Shown one piece after another: positions 10,077-20,167 of a DNA stretch of 64,000 nucleotides. Every line of letters begins with the position of its first letter. Position 1 is the first letter of the stretch. Below the pieces are notes generated by a model. The model was not told where the DNA came from. It worked only from the letters and a program-made list of their open reading frames with translations, and ran no database searches. The position numbers and the translations under genes were made by a program. Source of the stretch: Symbiodinium natans (lineage: Eukaryota; Sar; Dinophyceae; Suessiales; Symbiodiniaceae); NCBI GenBank assembly GCA_905221605.1, contig CAJNDS010000502.1, positions 348,501 through 412,500 on the forward strand. Direction: 5' to 3'.

Positions 10077-10477
10077 CCAGGTCGTCAGCCATGTCTATGG
10101 TCTTCCAAGGCTTGGAACTTTGCACAGACAACAAGAGGTGACAGCCACGGCCCCAAGAGGACCGTGTTCATTTGGCTGCGGGCAGTTGTTTACGCTGCGG
10201 TTTGTCCAAAAGGAGAGGGACACCACGCAGCACACATCAGCAGGGCGGGAAGATAGTTGAGGCCAATATCATTTATGGAGCGGTGTCAGCCAATGCGATG
10301 CTCGTTTTCAGGCAGCGACGTCCGCTGGGGGTCAGAAAGAGCCCTGAATCGGGGTTAGAGGTTGCAGCGATGCTTCACAGGCTGGCGCTTCCTCGTTTGG
10401 TAGCAGGGGCTTCCCTTGCAACCTTCCCTGGCCCGAGGGCAATGAACAGGATCTGATACATTCGCGACTTCCTGGGC

Positions 10478-10747
10478 ATGAAGATCCCTGCCCCACGAAG
10501 CATGTCTTCTGCTGTGCGCCATCACCCTGGTGGCTCTGCTGAATGTAAACGGCACTGCTTGCACCAGAACGCTTTGCCTAGTTACCTTATAGAGCCGAAT
10601 GTGAGCGAAGCTTTTCGATGCATGCAAAGTTGTCTACGTTCAGCAGAGCTGCGGTTTAGGTGGCTATATCGGTGCGGTGGGTCGACGTGTTTTGCCCCAT
10701 CCACGGCTGCGGAGAAGATCCCAGCAAGCCTGGCCGTCCGACCCTAA
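10478..10747 (+). CDS. Hypothetical ORF, 89 codons
   Basis: It starts MKIPAPRSMSSAVRHH and ends ASLAVRP at a TAA formed by CCCTAAA. An in-phase opening (10172-10456) precedes it, separated by one TGA. The whole 9.8-10.75 kb stretch lacks telomeric words and could be a single decayed gene or retroelement remnant. Confidence 0.3.
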   Translation: MKIPAPRSMSSAVRHHPGGSAECKRHCLHQNALPSYLIEPNVSEAFRCMQSCLRSAELRFRWLYRCGGSTCFAPSTAAEKIPASLAVRP

Positions 10748-11330
10748 ACCTATTGCAAATCAGCGAATTTTTGCCCTGTTCATTCCTGCCATTGGGTGCA
10801 CCCAGAGGTGCTTGGCGTTGTAATCTTGCACCTGCTTTAGAAAGTCCCCCCCCCCCCCCGTTCAACCGAACAGTGGAAGCCGATTTTGATCCTCTTTAAA
10901 ACCTTCCCACCCGACCTCACATGAATTAAAAAAGGTTTCATAAGAAAGGAATAATCAAAACCAGGCTGAGGGTTGGGGGCTTAGAGATCGGGGGATTTGA
11001 AGGGTAGCAATAAGTGCCGCAACGTTCAAGAGAATCGGCATGTTCTTGTTTGCTTTTGCGGGGGGTTCGGACTGTTCTAAGCTGTTCTCCCACGGAGGCA
11101 ACCAAGGCTTCCCTACAGTCTCGCTTTTTGAAACTACCATGCTAGTAAGCAATGTCATGGGCTGTAGTAAAGTTAGGGTGCAAGATGGCCTGAGTGGGGT
11201 GAGCTTTGCGACTGCTTGGTGCGCTCTTGGTGGGCAAGAAACGGCAAAAAGGCGGGTGGTCGTGATCAGGATACATGTCGGACTTTCTGGGAAGGCCGCC
11301 TGCCAAGCTTAAACCCTACCGGTAGCGAAG

Positions 11331-11404
11331 CAACACCTAGACGTGCCCCGTGAAAAGCTGACCATGCGAATGCATGACAAGAACGATCCGGCCGTCACCT
11401 TTAG
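11331..11404 (+). CDS. Candidate internal exon
   Basis: After GCGAAG the frame reads QHLDVPREKLTMRMHD then KNDPAVTF, ending at a good donor CTTTAG|GTAGAT. The family is not recognised. Confidence 0.5.
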
Positions 11405-11644
11405 GTAGATCTGACATGATCTGGCCCCTAAGCTGAACTCGACTGAATTGAACTCGACTGAATGAGGATCGGAGGATTTGAGGGTGTAGGATTGCTAAGC
11501 TGGTTACTGGAGTTCGAAGCTTTGCCCCGCTCCCTCGGCAGATCTGATGGGCTGCTGGAATCAAACGCAGTGCTGCCACAGGGCAGAAGGCAGGGCTTCA
11601 AGGGATAGTTGCCGGGTTCTGAGTGCAGCCTCCGGTTTAGGGAA

Positions 11645-11711
11645 GCCCTAAACCCTAAACCCTCAACCCTCAACCCTAAACCCTAAACCCTAAACCCTAA
11701 ACCCTAAACCC
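11645..11711 (+). repeat. (CCCTAAA)n array
   Basis: Array directly upstream of the exon at 11730. Confidence 0.95.
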
Positions 11712-11729
11712 ATCTCTGCCCATCCTGAG

Positions 11730-11843
11730 CCCGCACCGAGCTTCACCGAAGAAGCGCGAAGGCTCAGAGCCGACCATTGCGCTCTGCCGGACCGTCTTAA
11801 ACATGTCCGATGTCGAGATCCCCTGCCAGCAGGCTGGGCAAGG
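11730..11843 (+). CDS. Exon 5' of a telomeric-repeat intron
   Basis: After CCTGAG the frame gives 38 codons: PAPSFTEEARRLRADH, CALPDRLKHVRCRDPL, PAGWAR. It ends in phase 0 at AAGG|GTTTAG, where the TTTAGGG array itself supplies the donor. A second frame is also open, but only this one is phase-compatible with the exon at 12012. The product is not recognised. Confidence 0.55.
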
Positions 11844-12011
11844 GTTTAGGGTTTAGGGTTTAGGGTTTAGGGTTTAGGGTTTCGGGTTTAGGGTTTAGGG
11901 TTTAGGGTTTAGGGTTTAGGGTTTAGGGTTTAGGGGTTAGGGTTTCGGGTTTCGGGTTTCGGGTTTCGGGTTTAGGGTTTAGGGTTTAGGGTTTAGGGTG
12001 CAACCCTTGAG
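11844..12011 (+). repeat. TTTAGGG array acting as an intron
   Basis: Of 168 bases all but the last ~13 are TTTAGGG or TTTCGGG units. It begins GTTTAG and ends CCCTTGAG before an open exon, so it can be read as a GT-AG intron made of telomeric repeat. Confidence 0.6.
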
Positions 12012-12089
12012 TTCGTTGAGCCTGAATGGGGCCTGAAGAAGCCCTCACGAGCCCCGTGCCCCCGCTGTTGGGAGCTGAAGGCAGCTTAA
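12012..12089 (+). CDS. Terminal exon with CPRCW motif
   Basis: In phase 0 after the telomeric intron the frame reads FVEPEWGLKKPSRAPC then PRCWELKAA and TAA at 12087-12089. The CxxC pair is the only motif. A CCCTAAA array begins immediately after the stop. Confidence 0.55.
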   Translation, partial: FVEPEWGLKKPSRAPCPRCWELKAA

Positions 12090-12220
12090 CCCTAAACCCT
12101 AAACCCCTAAACCCTAAACCCCTAAACCCTAAACCCCTAAACCCCTAAACCCTAAACCCTAAACCCTAAACCCTGAACCCCTAAACCCTAAACCCTAAAC
12201 ACTAAATCCCTAAACCCTTA
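12090..12220 (+). repeat. CCCTAAA array with CCCCTAAA variants
   Basis: Mixed CCCTAAA and CCCCTAAA units follow the stop codon at 12089. Confidence 0.9.
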
Positions 12221-12871
12221 AGAGGTTTCAGCCTGAACCCCAAACCCAAAGCCCTCGGAACGATTCTGGTGCAGCTGCAACTGCCACAACCCAATCTTTT
12301 CGAGTGGCCCTGGTGGCAGGGGTCAGGTTCCCAGGGCTTAGGACGTCTAGGGTTGAAGGTTGGCAAAATTGCCTCCAACTTGAGGGTTTAGTCGCGAATT
12401 CGCGTGGCCTTTCACACGGTGTTCGTGGGACAGTCTGCTGCAAGTGCTTGCCTAAACCCTACACCCTACCAACCGAAATCACTAGCATCTGTCAGGCCAC
12501 AACAACCACACAGGCCAGGGCCGGGGGTAACGAATTCAGGGCTGAGGGCTTGCGGGCTTAGGGAGAGGGGTTGAGGTGCCGTTTTGCGCTTTGAGTTTGC
12601 AGACTTGAGGGTTTACAGGCTGAGTGTTTGTTTAGGGTTTTCACGGCTTTGAGGATTTAGGTTTGGGGGTTTGAGGGTTTGGGGCCTGAAAGCTCTCAAC
12701 CCAGCAGCCCGCGCCTCCCACCCCCCCCCCGGCCCCCCGGCTGCAAACCGAAACCCCGAAACCTTCCCGGACAGGAGACTGTCGTCCGGCCCTTACCGCG
12801 GTTTAGGGTTTCGGGTATTCGTTTTAAGCTGTAGAGGTTTGGGGTTCAACAGATGGTATTGGGGTTGGGAG

Positions 12872-12976
12872 GGCGAGATCTCCACATCCTATGATGGCCT
12901 CGTCAGTATTGATGCCACGCATATCTACACGACAAGAGTTGCTGCGAAGGATGCTAGGGGGACCAAAATTCTCTGA
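12872..12976 (+). CDS. Candidate terminal exon with TGA stop
   Basis: After GGGAG|G the frame reads GEISTSYDGLVSIDAT, HIYTTRVAAKDARGTK, IL and TGA. It looks strongly protein-like; the family is unknown. Confidence 0.55.
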   Translation, partial: GEISTSYDGLVSIDATHIYTTRVAAKDARGTKIL

Positions 12977-13436
12977 ACCCTAAGCCCTAAGACCAAACAG
13001 AAGGCGCATGACATACGGCCAGGTATCCGTACTTTGGAATCTTAAGAAGTTCAGATCCCAGGTTGAGGCTGAACTCGAACACTCTCTCTCTATCTCTCGC
13101 CCTTCAGAGCTTAAAACTTGGAGCCAAACTCATTCGGCTCCCTGCACCTTACTCCGAGACCCCAGGCCCTTAACACTTGAAAGTTGAGAAGTGCCGTCCT
13201 AACCCTAAACCGCCTAAACCCGAAACCCTTCCTTACAACTGCCCCCGCGAATCTTCAAGTAGGGTTGTTGACTGGTGGGATGAAGGTTTTTGGTTTGGGT
13301 TTGGGTTTGGAGCCTTCCTTCAAGTACAACCTGAAAGTACCCTGCGCTCTACAAGTCCTAAACCCTTTAAGCCCCTGAGCCCTATTCCCCTGAACTCTAA
13401 ACCTCTGAATCCCAAACCCATGAACCTTTATATACA

Positions 13437-13520
13437 ACTAACCCTAAACCCTAAACCCTAAACCCTAAACCCTAAACCCTAAACCCTAAACCCTAAACCC
13501 CAAACCCTAAACCCTAAACT
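13437..13520 (+). repeat. (CCCTAAA)n array
   Basis: About twelve units upstream of the exon at 13528. Confidence 0.95.
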
Positions 13521-13527
13521 GACTCAG

Positions 13528-13598
13528 CCGCTCTCCAAGCCCAGGAAGTGACTTACCACGTGGTCCAGGTGAACTTGCAGCGCCTGGGTTGACCGCTG
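13528..13598 (+). CDS. Exon 5' of a 55-base telomeric intron
   Basis: After GACTCAG the frame reads RSPSPGSDLPRGPGEL then AAPGLTA and ends in phase 1 at CGCTG|GTTTAG. Another frame (SAALQAQEVTYHVVQV) is open but meets TGA before this donor; a donor at CCAG|GTGAAC would suit it. The frame given is the one that continues across the intron. Confidence 0.45.
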
Positions 13599-13653
13599 GT
13601 TTAGGGTTTAGGGTTTAGGGTTTGGGGTTTAGGGTTTAGGGTTTAGGGTACAG
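13599..13653 (+). repeat. 55-base TTTAGGG intron
   Basis: Seven telomeric units between GTTTAG and TACAG. Removing them joins two open segments in frame. Confidence 0.5.
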
Positions 13654-13762
13654 TACCCGGGCATTGGAATGCTGGGGAAGAAGTTGAGTTTTCGGGAGTC
13701 GGTCTCGGGTCTCAGGATCCCAGAGGGGAAAAAGGCCCAGGGCTTGGGGTTCCGGGCAATCG
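13654..13762 (+). CDS. Exon 3' of a 55-base telomeric intron
   Basis: It continues in frame: VPGHWNAGEEVEFSGV, GLGSQDPRGEKGPGLG, VPGNR. It ends at a strong donor AATCG|GTAAGG, just before an in-frame TAA. The product is not recognised. Confidence 0.5.
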
Positions 13763-14116
13763 GTAAGGTTCCAAAGAAAGCTGTTTCAAACATTGATGCT
13801 TTTGGGCCGGGCCACTTTACTGAGCACGGACCATATTCCTAGAACTGCAGGGTTTGGGGCTCGGAGGGTTCGGAGGGTTCTGAGCTTAAGAACCCAGAGT
13901 GTCCTCAGTCTCGCGGATGCTCCCCCCCATTGCAAAGGTCTTAGGGCTTCAAGGGAGGGGGGGGGGTACAAGAATTCAATGATCTGACGCAAGCTGTAGC
14001 TGTAATCAGGCAGAGCAGGCTAGCCTCAGCCCTAAACCCTAAACCTCTGAATCCTAAGCCCCCGAAGCCCTAAAGCTTCAAACCGTGGGTCCCTGGAGCG
14101 CAGCTGCTTGTCTGAG

Positions 14117-14199
14117 GATGACGGTGGAGAATCCGGACGTCATCACCCAGAATGCCCGGGGGCCCAAGAGAATGGTTCGGAGACCTCTTAGCTCTCGGG
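14117..14199 (+). CDS. Candidate exon, possible N terminus
   Basis: After TCTGAG|G the frame reads MTVENPDVITQNARGP then KRMVRRPLSSRG, with a GT donor at CGGG|GTATTT. The ATG at 14118 could be a start or internal. Confidence 0.4.
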
Positions 14200-14248
14200 G
14201 TATTTTGGGTGTCGGCGGTCCCTAAACCCCTAAACCTGCGAGCTTCAG

Positions 14249-14318
14249 GAGATGCAAGAAACTCCAAGGCGCATTGTCGCTATCTTTGAGCAGCCGGAGG
14301 ACCTAGCGCCAGAACCAA
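14249..14318 (+). CDS. Candidate exon
   Basis: After GCTTCAG|G the frame reads EMQETPRRIVAIFEQP then EDLAPEPS, with a donor at ACCAA|GTGAGG. It is protein-like and acidic; the product is not recognised. Confidence 0.5.
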
Positions 14319-14477
14319 GTGAGGCTTCAAGAAGGGCTAGCATGGGGGGGGCACCCTTTTTGTGTTTAGAGATGCCAAAAGAACTCCGCAGACCCTAAGA
14401 ACCAAAACCGAACCCCGATGGCCAAGGAGAAACCCTCCCCGACTCTAAGACTCTCAGCCCTATAAGCCCTAAACCAG

Positions 14478-14546
14478 AAACCCTAAACCCTAAACCCTAA
14501 ACCCTAAACCCTAAACCCTAAACCCTAAACCCTAAACCCTAAACCC
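14478..14546 (+). repeat. (CCCTAAA)n array
   Basis: About ten units. A short open segment, VRDQRRRIAETQIHQA, follows at 14549-14608 and may be an exon, though its edges are unclear. Confidence 0.9.
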
Positions 14547-15122
14547 GTGTGCGCGACCAGCGGCGGAGAATAGCGGAGACCCAAATCCACCAAGCGATAC
14601 GCATCTAAACCAGAAGCTTCCCAACATCCCTAAACCTCAATGCTTGTAAGTGGAACCCCCTGACAAAACCCAATCCCTGGTTTAGGGTTGAAGTGTATTT
14701 GGGTTTAGGAGTTAGGGCAGCTACTAGCATGCGTCGAGACAGCATTGCGGGGAAAGGGGTTGGGGCTTGTTTTGCTGGTGAGCAGAAGAGGGTTCAAGAT
14801 TTAGGGTGTATAGTGAATAAGGTTTAGGGTCAGGTTGTGCAGGGAGCCCAGTACCCTTCATCAAGTAGTGTATTTTAGTTCATAAACACCCTGTAGGGCT
14901 TCAAATAGAACCCAGCCCCGAGACCCTCTGCCCTACATCTAGAAGCCGTTGAAGCCCTCAGCCCTGAGCACAACCTTAGGGCTGGGGGACTCTTAAGCCC
15001 GTTACCGCTAAGCTCCTAAAACCCAAAGCTAGTAAGCCCAAACCCTATACACCCTCTGCACCCCAAAACCTAAACCCTGGAAGCTCAAGCACCCTTTGCC
15101 CTTCCCAACTCGCCTTGCCCAG

Positions 15123-15185
15123 ACCTCCTTGGTCAACGCCATGCGGTGCTCGACCCAGCGCTTGGCTGTGGTTCCGAAGAGATAG
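15123..15185 (+). CDS. Candidate exon with strong acceptor
   Basis: A long pyrimidine tract ending CTTGCCCAG precedes TSLVNAMRCSTQRLAV then VPKR and TAG at 15183. A donor inside (CTGTG|GTTCCG) would remove the stop. Confidence 0.4.
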   Translation, partial: TSLVNAMRCSTQRLAVVPKR

Positions 15186-15334
15186 GGAACCCCTCGGGAG
15201 TTTTTGGGGCTTGAGGGGCTTCAGGGGCTTTGGCTGAGAGGTGTGGGGGTTCAGGGTTGAGGGTTTAGAGAACAGGACTTGAAGGCTCATGGACATACAT
15301 ACGCAGGTGCAGTGTACAAGGCTTGCGTCGATAT

Positions 15335-15340
15335 ACATAT

Positions 15341-15384
<44 letters not shown>

Positions 15385-15412
15385 ACATATACATATACAT
15401 ATGCATATACAT
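15335..15412 (+). repeat. TATC and ATACAT microsatellite
   Basis: (TATC)n followed by (ATACAT)n, simple sequence with no coding role seen. Confidence 0.9.
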
Positions 15413-15718
15413 ATGCACACCTTCCATTGGTAGGGTTGTAGGCTAAAGCTACTTTGCTCCGAATCTTACTTCTGACCCACATGGCGTAGTGAACCCGCAA
15501 GGACCGAGGAATTCACATCATGACGGGCTCAGTATATGTTGAGCTCCATCAATGTGGGTGTTGGTGTGATCAGCACCCTACAAACCTCAAAACCCTATCC
15601 GCGTCTATGTAGAGCCCCATCACAACCCTCAACCCCAAGCTCTCAGCCCTTTCTATATACAGCCACCTAACACCTTAAGCAGAAAATCCTAAACCACAAG
15701 CCCTAAACCCTTACCCTG

Positions 15719-15838
15719 CCACGTTTCTCGGGGTCTCCGCTGCATATGCTCTCCGAGCTCCTAGTCAGAGTCAGGCGTGGCATGGCGAACTTGCTCAACG
15801 TCTCTGCGGACGCTTTGCCTGAAGAGCTGGCGTTGAGG
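15719..15838 (+). CDS. Candidate exon
   Basis: The open frame reads PRFSGSPLHMLSELLV, RVRRGMANLLNVSADA, LPEELALR and ends at GAGG|GTTTGG. Likely helical and protein-like; no family recognised. Confidence 0.5.
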
Positions 15839-16400
15839 GTTTGGGGCTTATGCATTCGTATGGCTTCTATATCGGGTTCCTGGGGTTCATGGCCTTCATG
15901 GGCTTGACTGAGGCTGGGGGTTTCGAATCCGGTTGAAACGCTGAGGCTAATGCCGGGTTTATGAGTTTAGGTTTTGGTGTCCGGAGCTAGGTCAGGTTTT
16001 CGGAGTTCCGGGTTAGGCGTTTAGAGCTTCATGAGGAGTGTTGGGACATGCGTTTGTTTTGTCCTTTCCTTACGTCGCGTCTCGTCTTTTCTGTAGTTGA
16101 TTTACAGCAAAGCCCCCCACACACTATACCAGCTGTAATACAGCGACCAAGAACCTTAATCCCTAAACCCTAAACCCTGAAGGACCTACAGCCCAACTTT
16201 TCACACCCACAATGCAAATCTACCCATGAGGCCGGCAACCCTGAACCGTTCTGCCGTAAACCTCAACCCTCACACTTGGGCTTTAGGGTCTACAGGGTTT
16301 ACAGGGGCTTGTACGTGGTTTACAGACCCTGAACCCTCAACCCTAAACCGAGAGGGTCTACGGAGGGCCTACAGGGCGCTAGGCATCGCCCCACACCGAG

Positions 16401-16460
16401 GATGCCGTGACTGTGACCTTCGAGACGTCGCGACGCCTTGGTGGCCCGCGCCGGCTTCTG
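16401..16460 (+). CDS. Candidate exon
   Basis: After ACACCGAG|G the frame reads DAVTVTFETSRRLGGP then RRLL, followed by a GGGTTTGG donor region. Confidence 0.5.
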
Positions 16461-16935
16461 GGTTTGGTTTGGGAATCTAAACCCTAACCCTAACCTTAAA
16501 CCTTAAACCCTAAGTCCTAAACACGAACCTAATCCCGCAGGGCTAAGCGTTTAGGGAAGTAGCTGAGTCACTATGGGCCCCACGGTCTTTTTGGAAATGG
16601 GTGCACAGGTTTGAAATTCCGTTGGGTATTCCGGAACTCGGGTTGACGGAACGGACTTGCATTCATAGTGCAATGGCTGTAAGGGTTTAACACTCAGTTG
16701 GTTGATCAAACATGGTTGTTGTTTAAAGGCAAAGATACGATTGAGCGTTTCGATTTTGGAGTTCAGGGCTTCAAGTAAAACCCTAAACCCTGAACACTAA
16801 ACGAGCCATTTGGATAGCTTTCTCTGCGTATAAGACATGCCCGGAAATTATGGACCGGTTGCTCTAGATGGCGTCTAGGGTCTAGGGTTTTTTCATTTGG
16901 GGCTTCCGGTTCTCGGTTGAGGGCTGAGGGAAAAG

Positions 16936-17020
16936 CTTCGCCCCTTCGACATCCCGGGAAGCCTCGAAGAAAGCTCAGTCACGCCACCTCTCGGCTTTCT
17001 GAGCTTCCACTTCCGAACAG
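16936..17020 (+). CDS. Exon copy 1 of a duplicated exon, GC donor
   Basis: The frame reads LRPFDIPGSLEESSVT then PPLGFLSFHFRT and ends at AACAG|GCAAGC, a typical GC donor. Bases 16856-17052 resemble 19183-19374, where the exon copy ends at the same GC junction. The shared core is DI...LGFLS. Confidence 0.55.
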
Positions 17021-17515
17021 GCAAGCCTTGAAACCCAAACGCTTTCAACCCTTAAACCCTAAAGCCACCCTGAACCCTCGGCCCCAAAACCCCAAGCTAC
17101 TAAACCCTAAACCCTTCCCCGGTCGGTTCAGGGGTTCAGGGTTTGCCGGGCCCCCCCCCCCCCCCCGGCGGCCCCCTGGCCCCTGGTGGCTGGATTCCTG
17201 GACCAGGAGGCTGGGTCAGGGGTCCAGGCAGGCTGGTTGCTCAATTTTGTGATTTTCGAGCCAAGCGCCCCCCAAGGCCAAGGGCCCGGCTCGGCCCCCC
17301 CCGCCAAGGGCCCCGGCCCCTTCCCCCAGCCAAGGGGCCCTTGCCGGCTAAGGACCCCCAATGAAAAAACCAACCGCGCCAAGAACCTCCCGAGCCAACA
17401 AGCCCCGGACCAAGGGCCCAAGGACCCCCCTCGCCAAGAACCCGAGACCACCAACCGCGACCCCACACAAGGGCTTCCCGGGCCCCGGGCCAAGGGCAGA
17501 CCCTAGCGATTGGTT

Positions 17516-17908
17516 TGGTTCCCTGACCTTCAAATGAATAAAGCCTCTACGGCCCCTGACACGCCGAAGGTCCGAACAGGGCGAGAGACCCCAAGAGCCA
17601 CTAAAAGGCCGCAAATGGCTTCAAAAGGCCCCTAAAATAAAAGAAGGGGAATCCAGGATGCCCGTACCCGCAATGAAAACTGCGATTTTTTGGTACTGAA
17701 ATCGATGGTTTTTGGGCACCCCTTCATTTTACCCCGGAAGGGCCAGGAAAGCCCCCAGGAAGCCCCCAAAAGGCCCCCAGAGCCACCAGAAGGCCTGAGG
17801 ACCTTAAAGAAGGGGAATCCAGGAGCAGGCACAAAGGGTTTCCCTGACCTTCAAATAAATGAGGGCCTCTACGGGCCCTGACACGCCGCAGGCCCGAAAA
17901 GGGCCGAG
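17516..17908 (+). repeat. Diverged duplicated segments
   Basis: Bases 17516-17584 and 17838-17908 share TTCCCTGACCTTCAAAT and GACACGCCG. Bases 17638-17661 and 17805-17829 share AAAGAAGGGGAATCCAGGA. The span also holds CCAAGGGCCC-rich simple sequence, giving long but untrusted ORFs. Confidence 0.7.
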
Positions 17909-18110
17909 GCTACCCCCAACCCCAGCATAAACCCTAACAGCGCAACTTTAAAAACATCAAAGCAGCATAGGGCACAAGAAGATAAATTCCATAAACCCTA
18001 AACCCTAATAGAGTATAGTTTGGGTGGCCGGGGTGGCTTGACGGGCAACGCGAGCGCGCGGCCCGGGGTGTTTCACACCCGAGCGCGCGCCCTCCCCTGA
18101 TACACCCTAA

Positions 18111-18205
18111 ACCCTAAACCCTAAACCCTAAACCCTAAACCCTAAACCCTAAACCCTAAACCCTAAACCCGAAACCCTAAACCCTAAACCCTAAACCCTA
18201 AACCC
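18111..18205 (+). repeat. (CCCTAAA)n array
   Basis: About 13 units ending at the CGCAG acceptor of the next exon. Confidence 0.95.
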
Positions 18206-18209
18206 GCAG

Positions 18210-18288
18210 CTTCTAGTGGGGACCGAAGAGAAGCTGAGGCTCGCCACCTCTCTGACCGCGCCGGGGTCTCGGAAAGGGGCTTCGCAGG
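18210..18288 (+). CDS. Candidate exon between inverted telomeric arrays
   Basis: After CCCGCAG the frame reads LLVGTEEKLRLATSLT then APGSRKGASQ, ending at GCAGG|GTTTCC. It is flanked by CCCTAAA on the left and TTTAGGG on the right. Phase 1 is compatible with the exon at 18461. Confidence 0.55.
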
Positions 18289-18298
18289 GTTTCCATGC

Positions 18299-18379
18299 AG
18301 GGTTTAGGGCTTAGGGCTTAGGGCTTAGGGTTTAGGGTTTAGGGTTTAGGGTTTAGGGTTTAGGGTTTAGGGTTTAGGG
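18299..18379 (+). repeat. TTTAGGG array
   Basis: Starts as TTTAGGGC variants and becomes perfect TTTAGGG, the 5' part of the intron after 18288. Confidence 0.95.
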
Positions 18380-18460
18380 CTTGAGAATTCAGGAGTTGAG
18401 GGCTTTACGGCTTTAGGGACCTTTCAACTCGATTTAAGCCCGAAACCCGACGCATGGTAG

Positions 18461-18537
18461 GAATGTGGAAGACGCAGCGCCCTTTTGGCCCTCCGAGAGA
18501 CTCCTGCAACGGAGCCAACCCGTCGAAGCAGACAAGG
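18461..18537 (+). CDS. Candidate exon
   Basis: After ATGGTAG|G two frames are open. MWKTQRPFGPPRDSCN then GANPSKQTR matches the phase left by 18288. NVEDAAPFWPSERLLQ then RSQPVEADK is also protein-like. The donor is AAGG|GTCTCG. Confidence 0.45.
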
Positions 18538-18877
18538 GTCTCGCGTTTTGGGTTTCGGGCTTAGGGTTTAATGTTTAGGGTTTAGGGGTGTAGGGCTTGA
18601 TTCAACTTTTTTGTCGTGAACTCGTGAAATTTTCAGGAGCTGGTCGAAGTCGTCTCTTGGGGTTTTGGCTCTTGCGCCTCGTCCTTGCGAAACCCCGAAG
18701 GCACGAGCCCTCCCGAGCCGGCTCTAAGGCCCAATTTCTTTTGTCCCTGAAGTCGGGCCGTTTGAAGTTTCTGAAACTCCCCTTGGGTTTCGGGTTTAGG
18801 GTAAAGGGACGCCTAAACCCTAAATCCTAAACCCTAAATCCCAAACCCTAAACCCTCCAAGCCCCAATACCTGCAAG

Positions 18878-18931
18878 GGTCTTCTCCGTGTCCTTCACGG
18901 ACGCGACGGCAGCCGAAGCGCCGCCCGGAGC
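18878..18931 (+). CDS. Candidate exon
   Basis: After CTGCAAG|G one frame reads VFSVSFTDATAAEAPP. The donor is GGAGC|GTATTT. A second frame (GLLRVLHGRDGSRSAA) is also open. Confidence 0.4.
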
Positions 18932-19260
18932 GTATTTTTTTTGGTGTTAGGGTCCGGCACAGCCGGGTTTTGGGGGGCTTTGGGGCGTTTTAGGGGGGCT
19001 TTAGGGTGTTTAGGGGCTTTAGGGGTCTTAGGAGTTTTTGGGCTTTTGGGGATTTTGGGGATTTTGGGGTTTGGAGTTCCCGATCAGGGCCTCGAGCAAG
19101 TCTGTGCCTCGAACAAGGTTTAAGGCACATTTTTTGATGGGTTTCTCGAAATTTTTAGGGACTAGGCGTGGCCAGCAAGTAGGTCCGGTTGCTCTAGATG
19201 GGGTTTGGAGTCCGGGATTTGGCGCTTAGGGTTTGCAGTTGAGAGCTGAGGGAAGAGTTT

Positions 19261-19339
19261 AGCACCATCGATATCTCCTCGGAAGCGAAGAAAGCTCACG
19301 GTACCTCTCTTGGCTTTCTGAGCCTCAAATTGCGCAGAG
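19261..19339 (+). CDS. Exon copy 2 of a duplicated exon, GC donor
   Basis: It reads STIDISSEAKKAHGTS then LGFLSLKLRR and ends AGAG|GCAGGC. It is homologous to 16936-17020 with the GC donor at the equivalent base. Confidence 0.55.
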
Positions 19340-19508
19340 GCAGGCCCAAAAACCCTTAAACCTTTCAACCCCAAAATGGGGGCCTTAACAGGGCGAACTC
19401 TGGGGCGTTGTTTGAGTTTTCAGTGGTGCGCGTAGGCTAGGAGTCGGTTTAGGGTTGTTGGGATTCAGGGTTTGGTAGCTTGGGTTTTAAGACAATCTTG
19501 TACCCCAG

Positions 19509-19602
19509 GGCAAAGTCGCAAGGAGCTACAAACCATTCGGAAGCTGCGTGCTGGGAGGGGTCCAGCTTCTCACAGAGTACCATGAGAAGATCGCGTCCGA
19601 TG
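19509..19602 (+). CDS. Candidate exon
   Basis: After ACCCCAG|G the frame reads GKVARSYKPFGSCVLG, GVQLLTEYHEKIASD. The likely donor is GATG|GCTAGG (GC), which just avoids a TAG. Clearly protein-like; unidentified. Confidence 0.5.
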
Positions 19603-19882
19603 GCTAGGTTGCCTTTGTCACAGCTAGAGACTTGAAGCAGGAGGAACGAGGTGACCTGGTAGGGTTCAGGTCGTAGGGTTCGGGCTTGGGGTTGAGCAAT
19701 TCAGGGTTTAGGGTCGAAGATGCCAATACAACAGCCACCCTGCTTACCACCCCATTTTCCGGCGGCCCTACCCTTCTTATGGCATATCCAAGTTCCTCAA
19801 AGAGCCATTAGTGTGTACTAAGCCCTACACCCTGCATGCAAAGCCCCTTTGTAGCGGTCTTCCGGGTGGCCTGGCGTCTCAG

Positions 19883-19941
19883 GAAGCGTGTGGAAGTGGA
19901 GGCAACCACTCCAGCTGACGCAACGCAGGACGAGTGCGATC
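19883..19941 (+). CDS. Candidate exon with consensus donor
   Basis: After GTCTCAG|G the frame reads KRVEVEATTPADATQD then ECD, ending at GATC|GTAAGG. TTTAGGG sequence follows. Confidence 0.55.
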
Positions 19942-20167
19942 GTAAGGAAAGATCCCAAAACCTTGGGTTTAGGGTTTAGGGTTAGAGTTTTGGGGTTTAG
20001 GGTTTCGGGTTTAGGGTTAGAGTCTTGGGGTTATAGAGGTTATCTAGGCGCTTGCAATGCTTACCAACGTTATCCTTCCTCATGATGCCAGCCGTTCCGG
20101 AGTGGTCGGGAATGCTTTGTTCGCTGTAAGTTGAGGACGAGTGGGAAAGAGCTTGTGTGCCAGACTC

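Noticed and set aside
18048-18095. GC-rich hairpin GGGTGTTTCACACCC as a terminator
   Set aside because: It is flanked by GCGCGC repeats and CCCTAAA, not by a gene end or T-run, and such terminators are not expected in this kind of genome.
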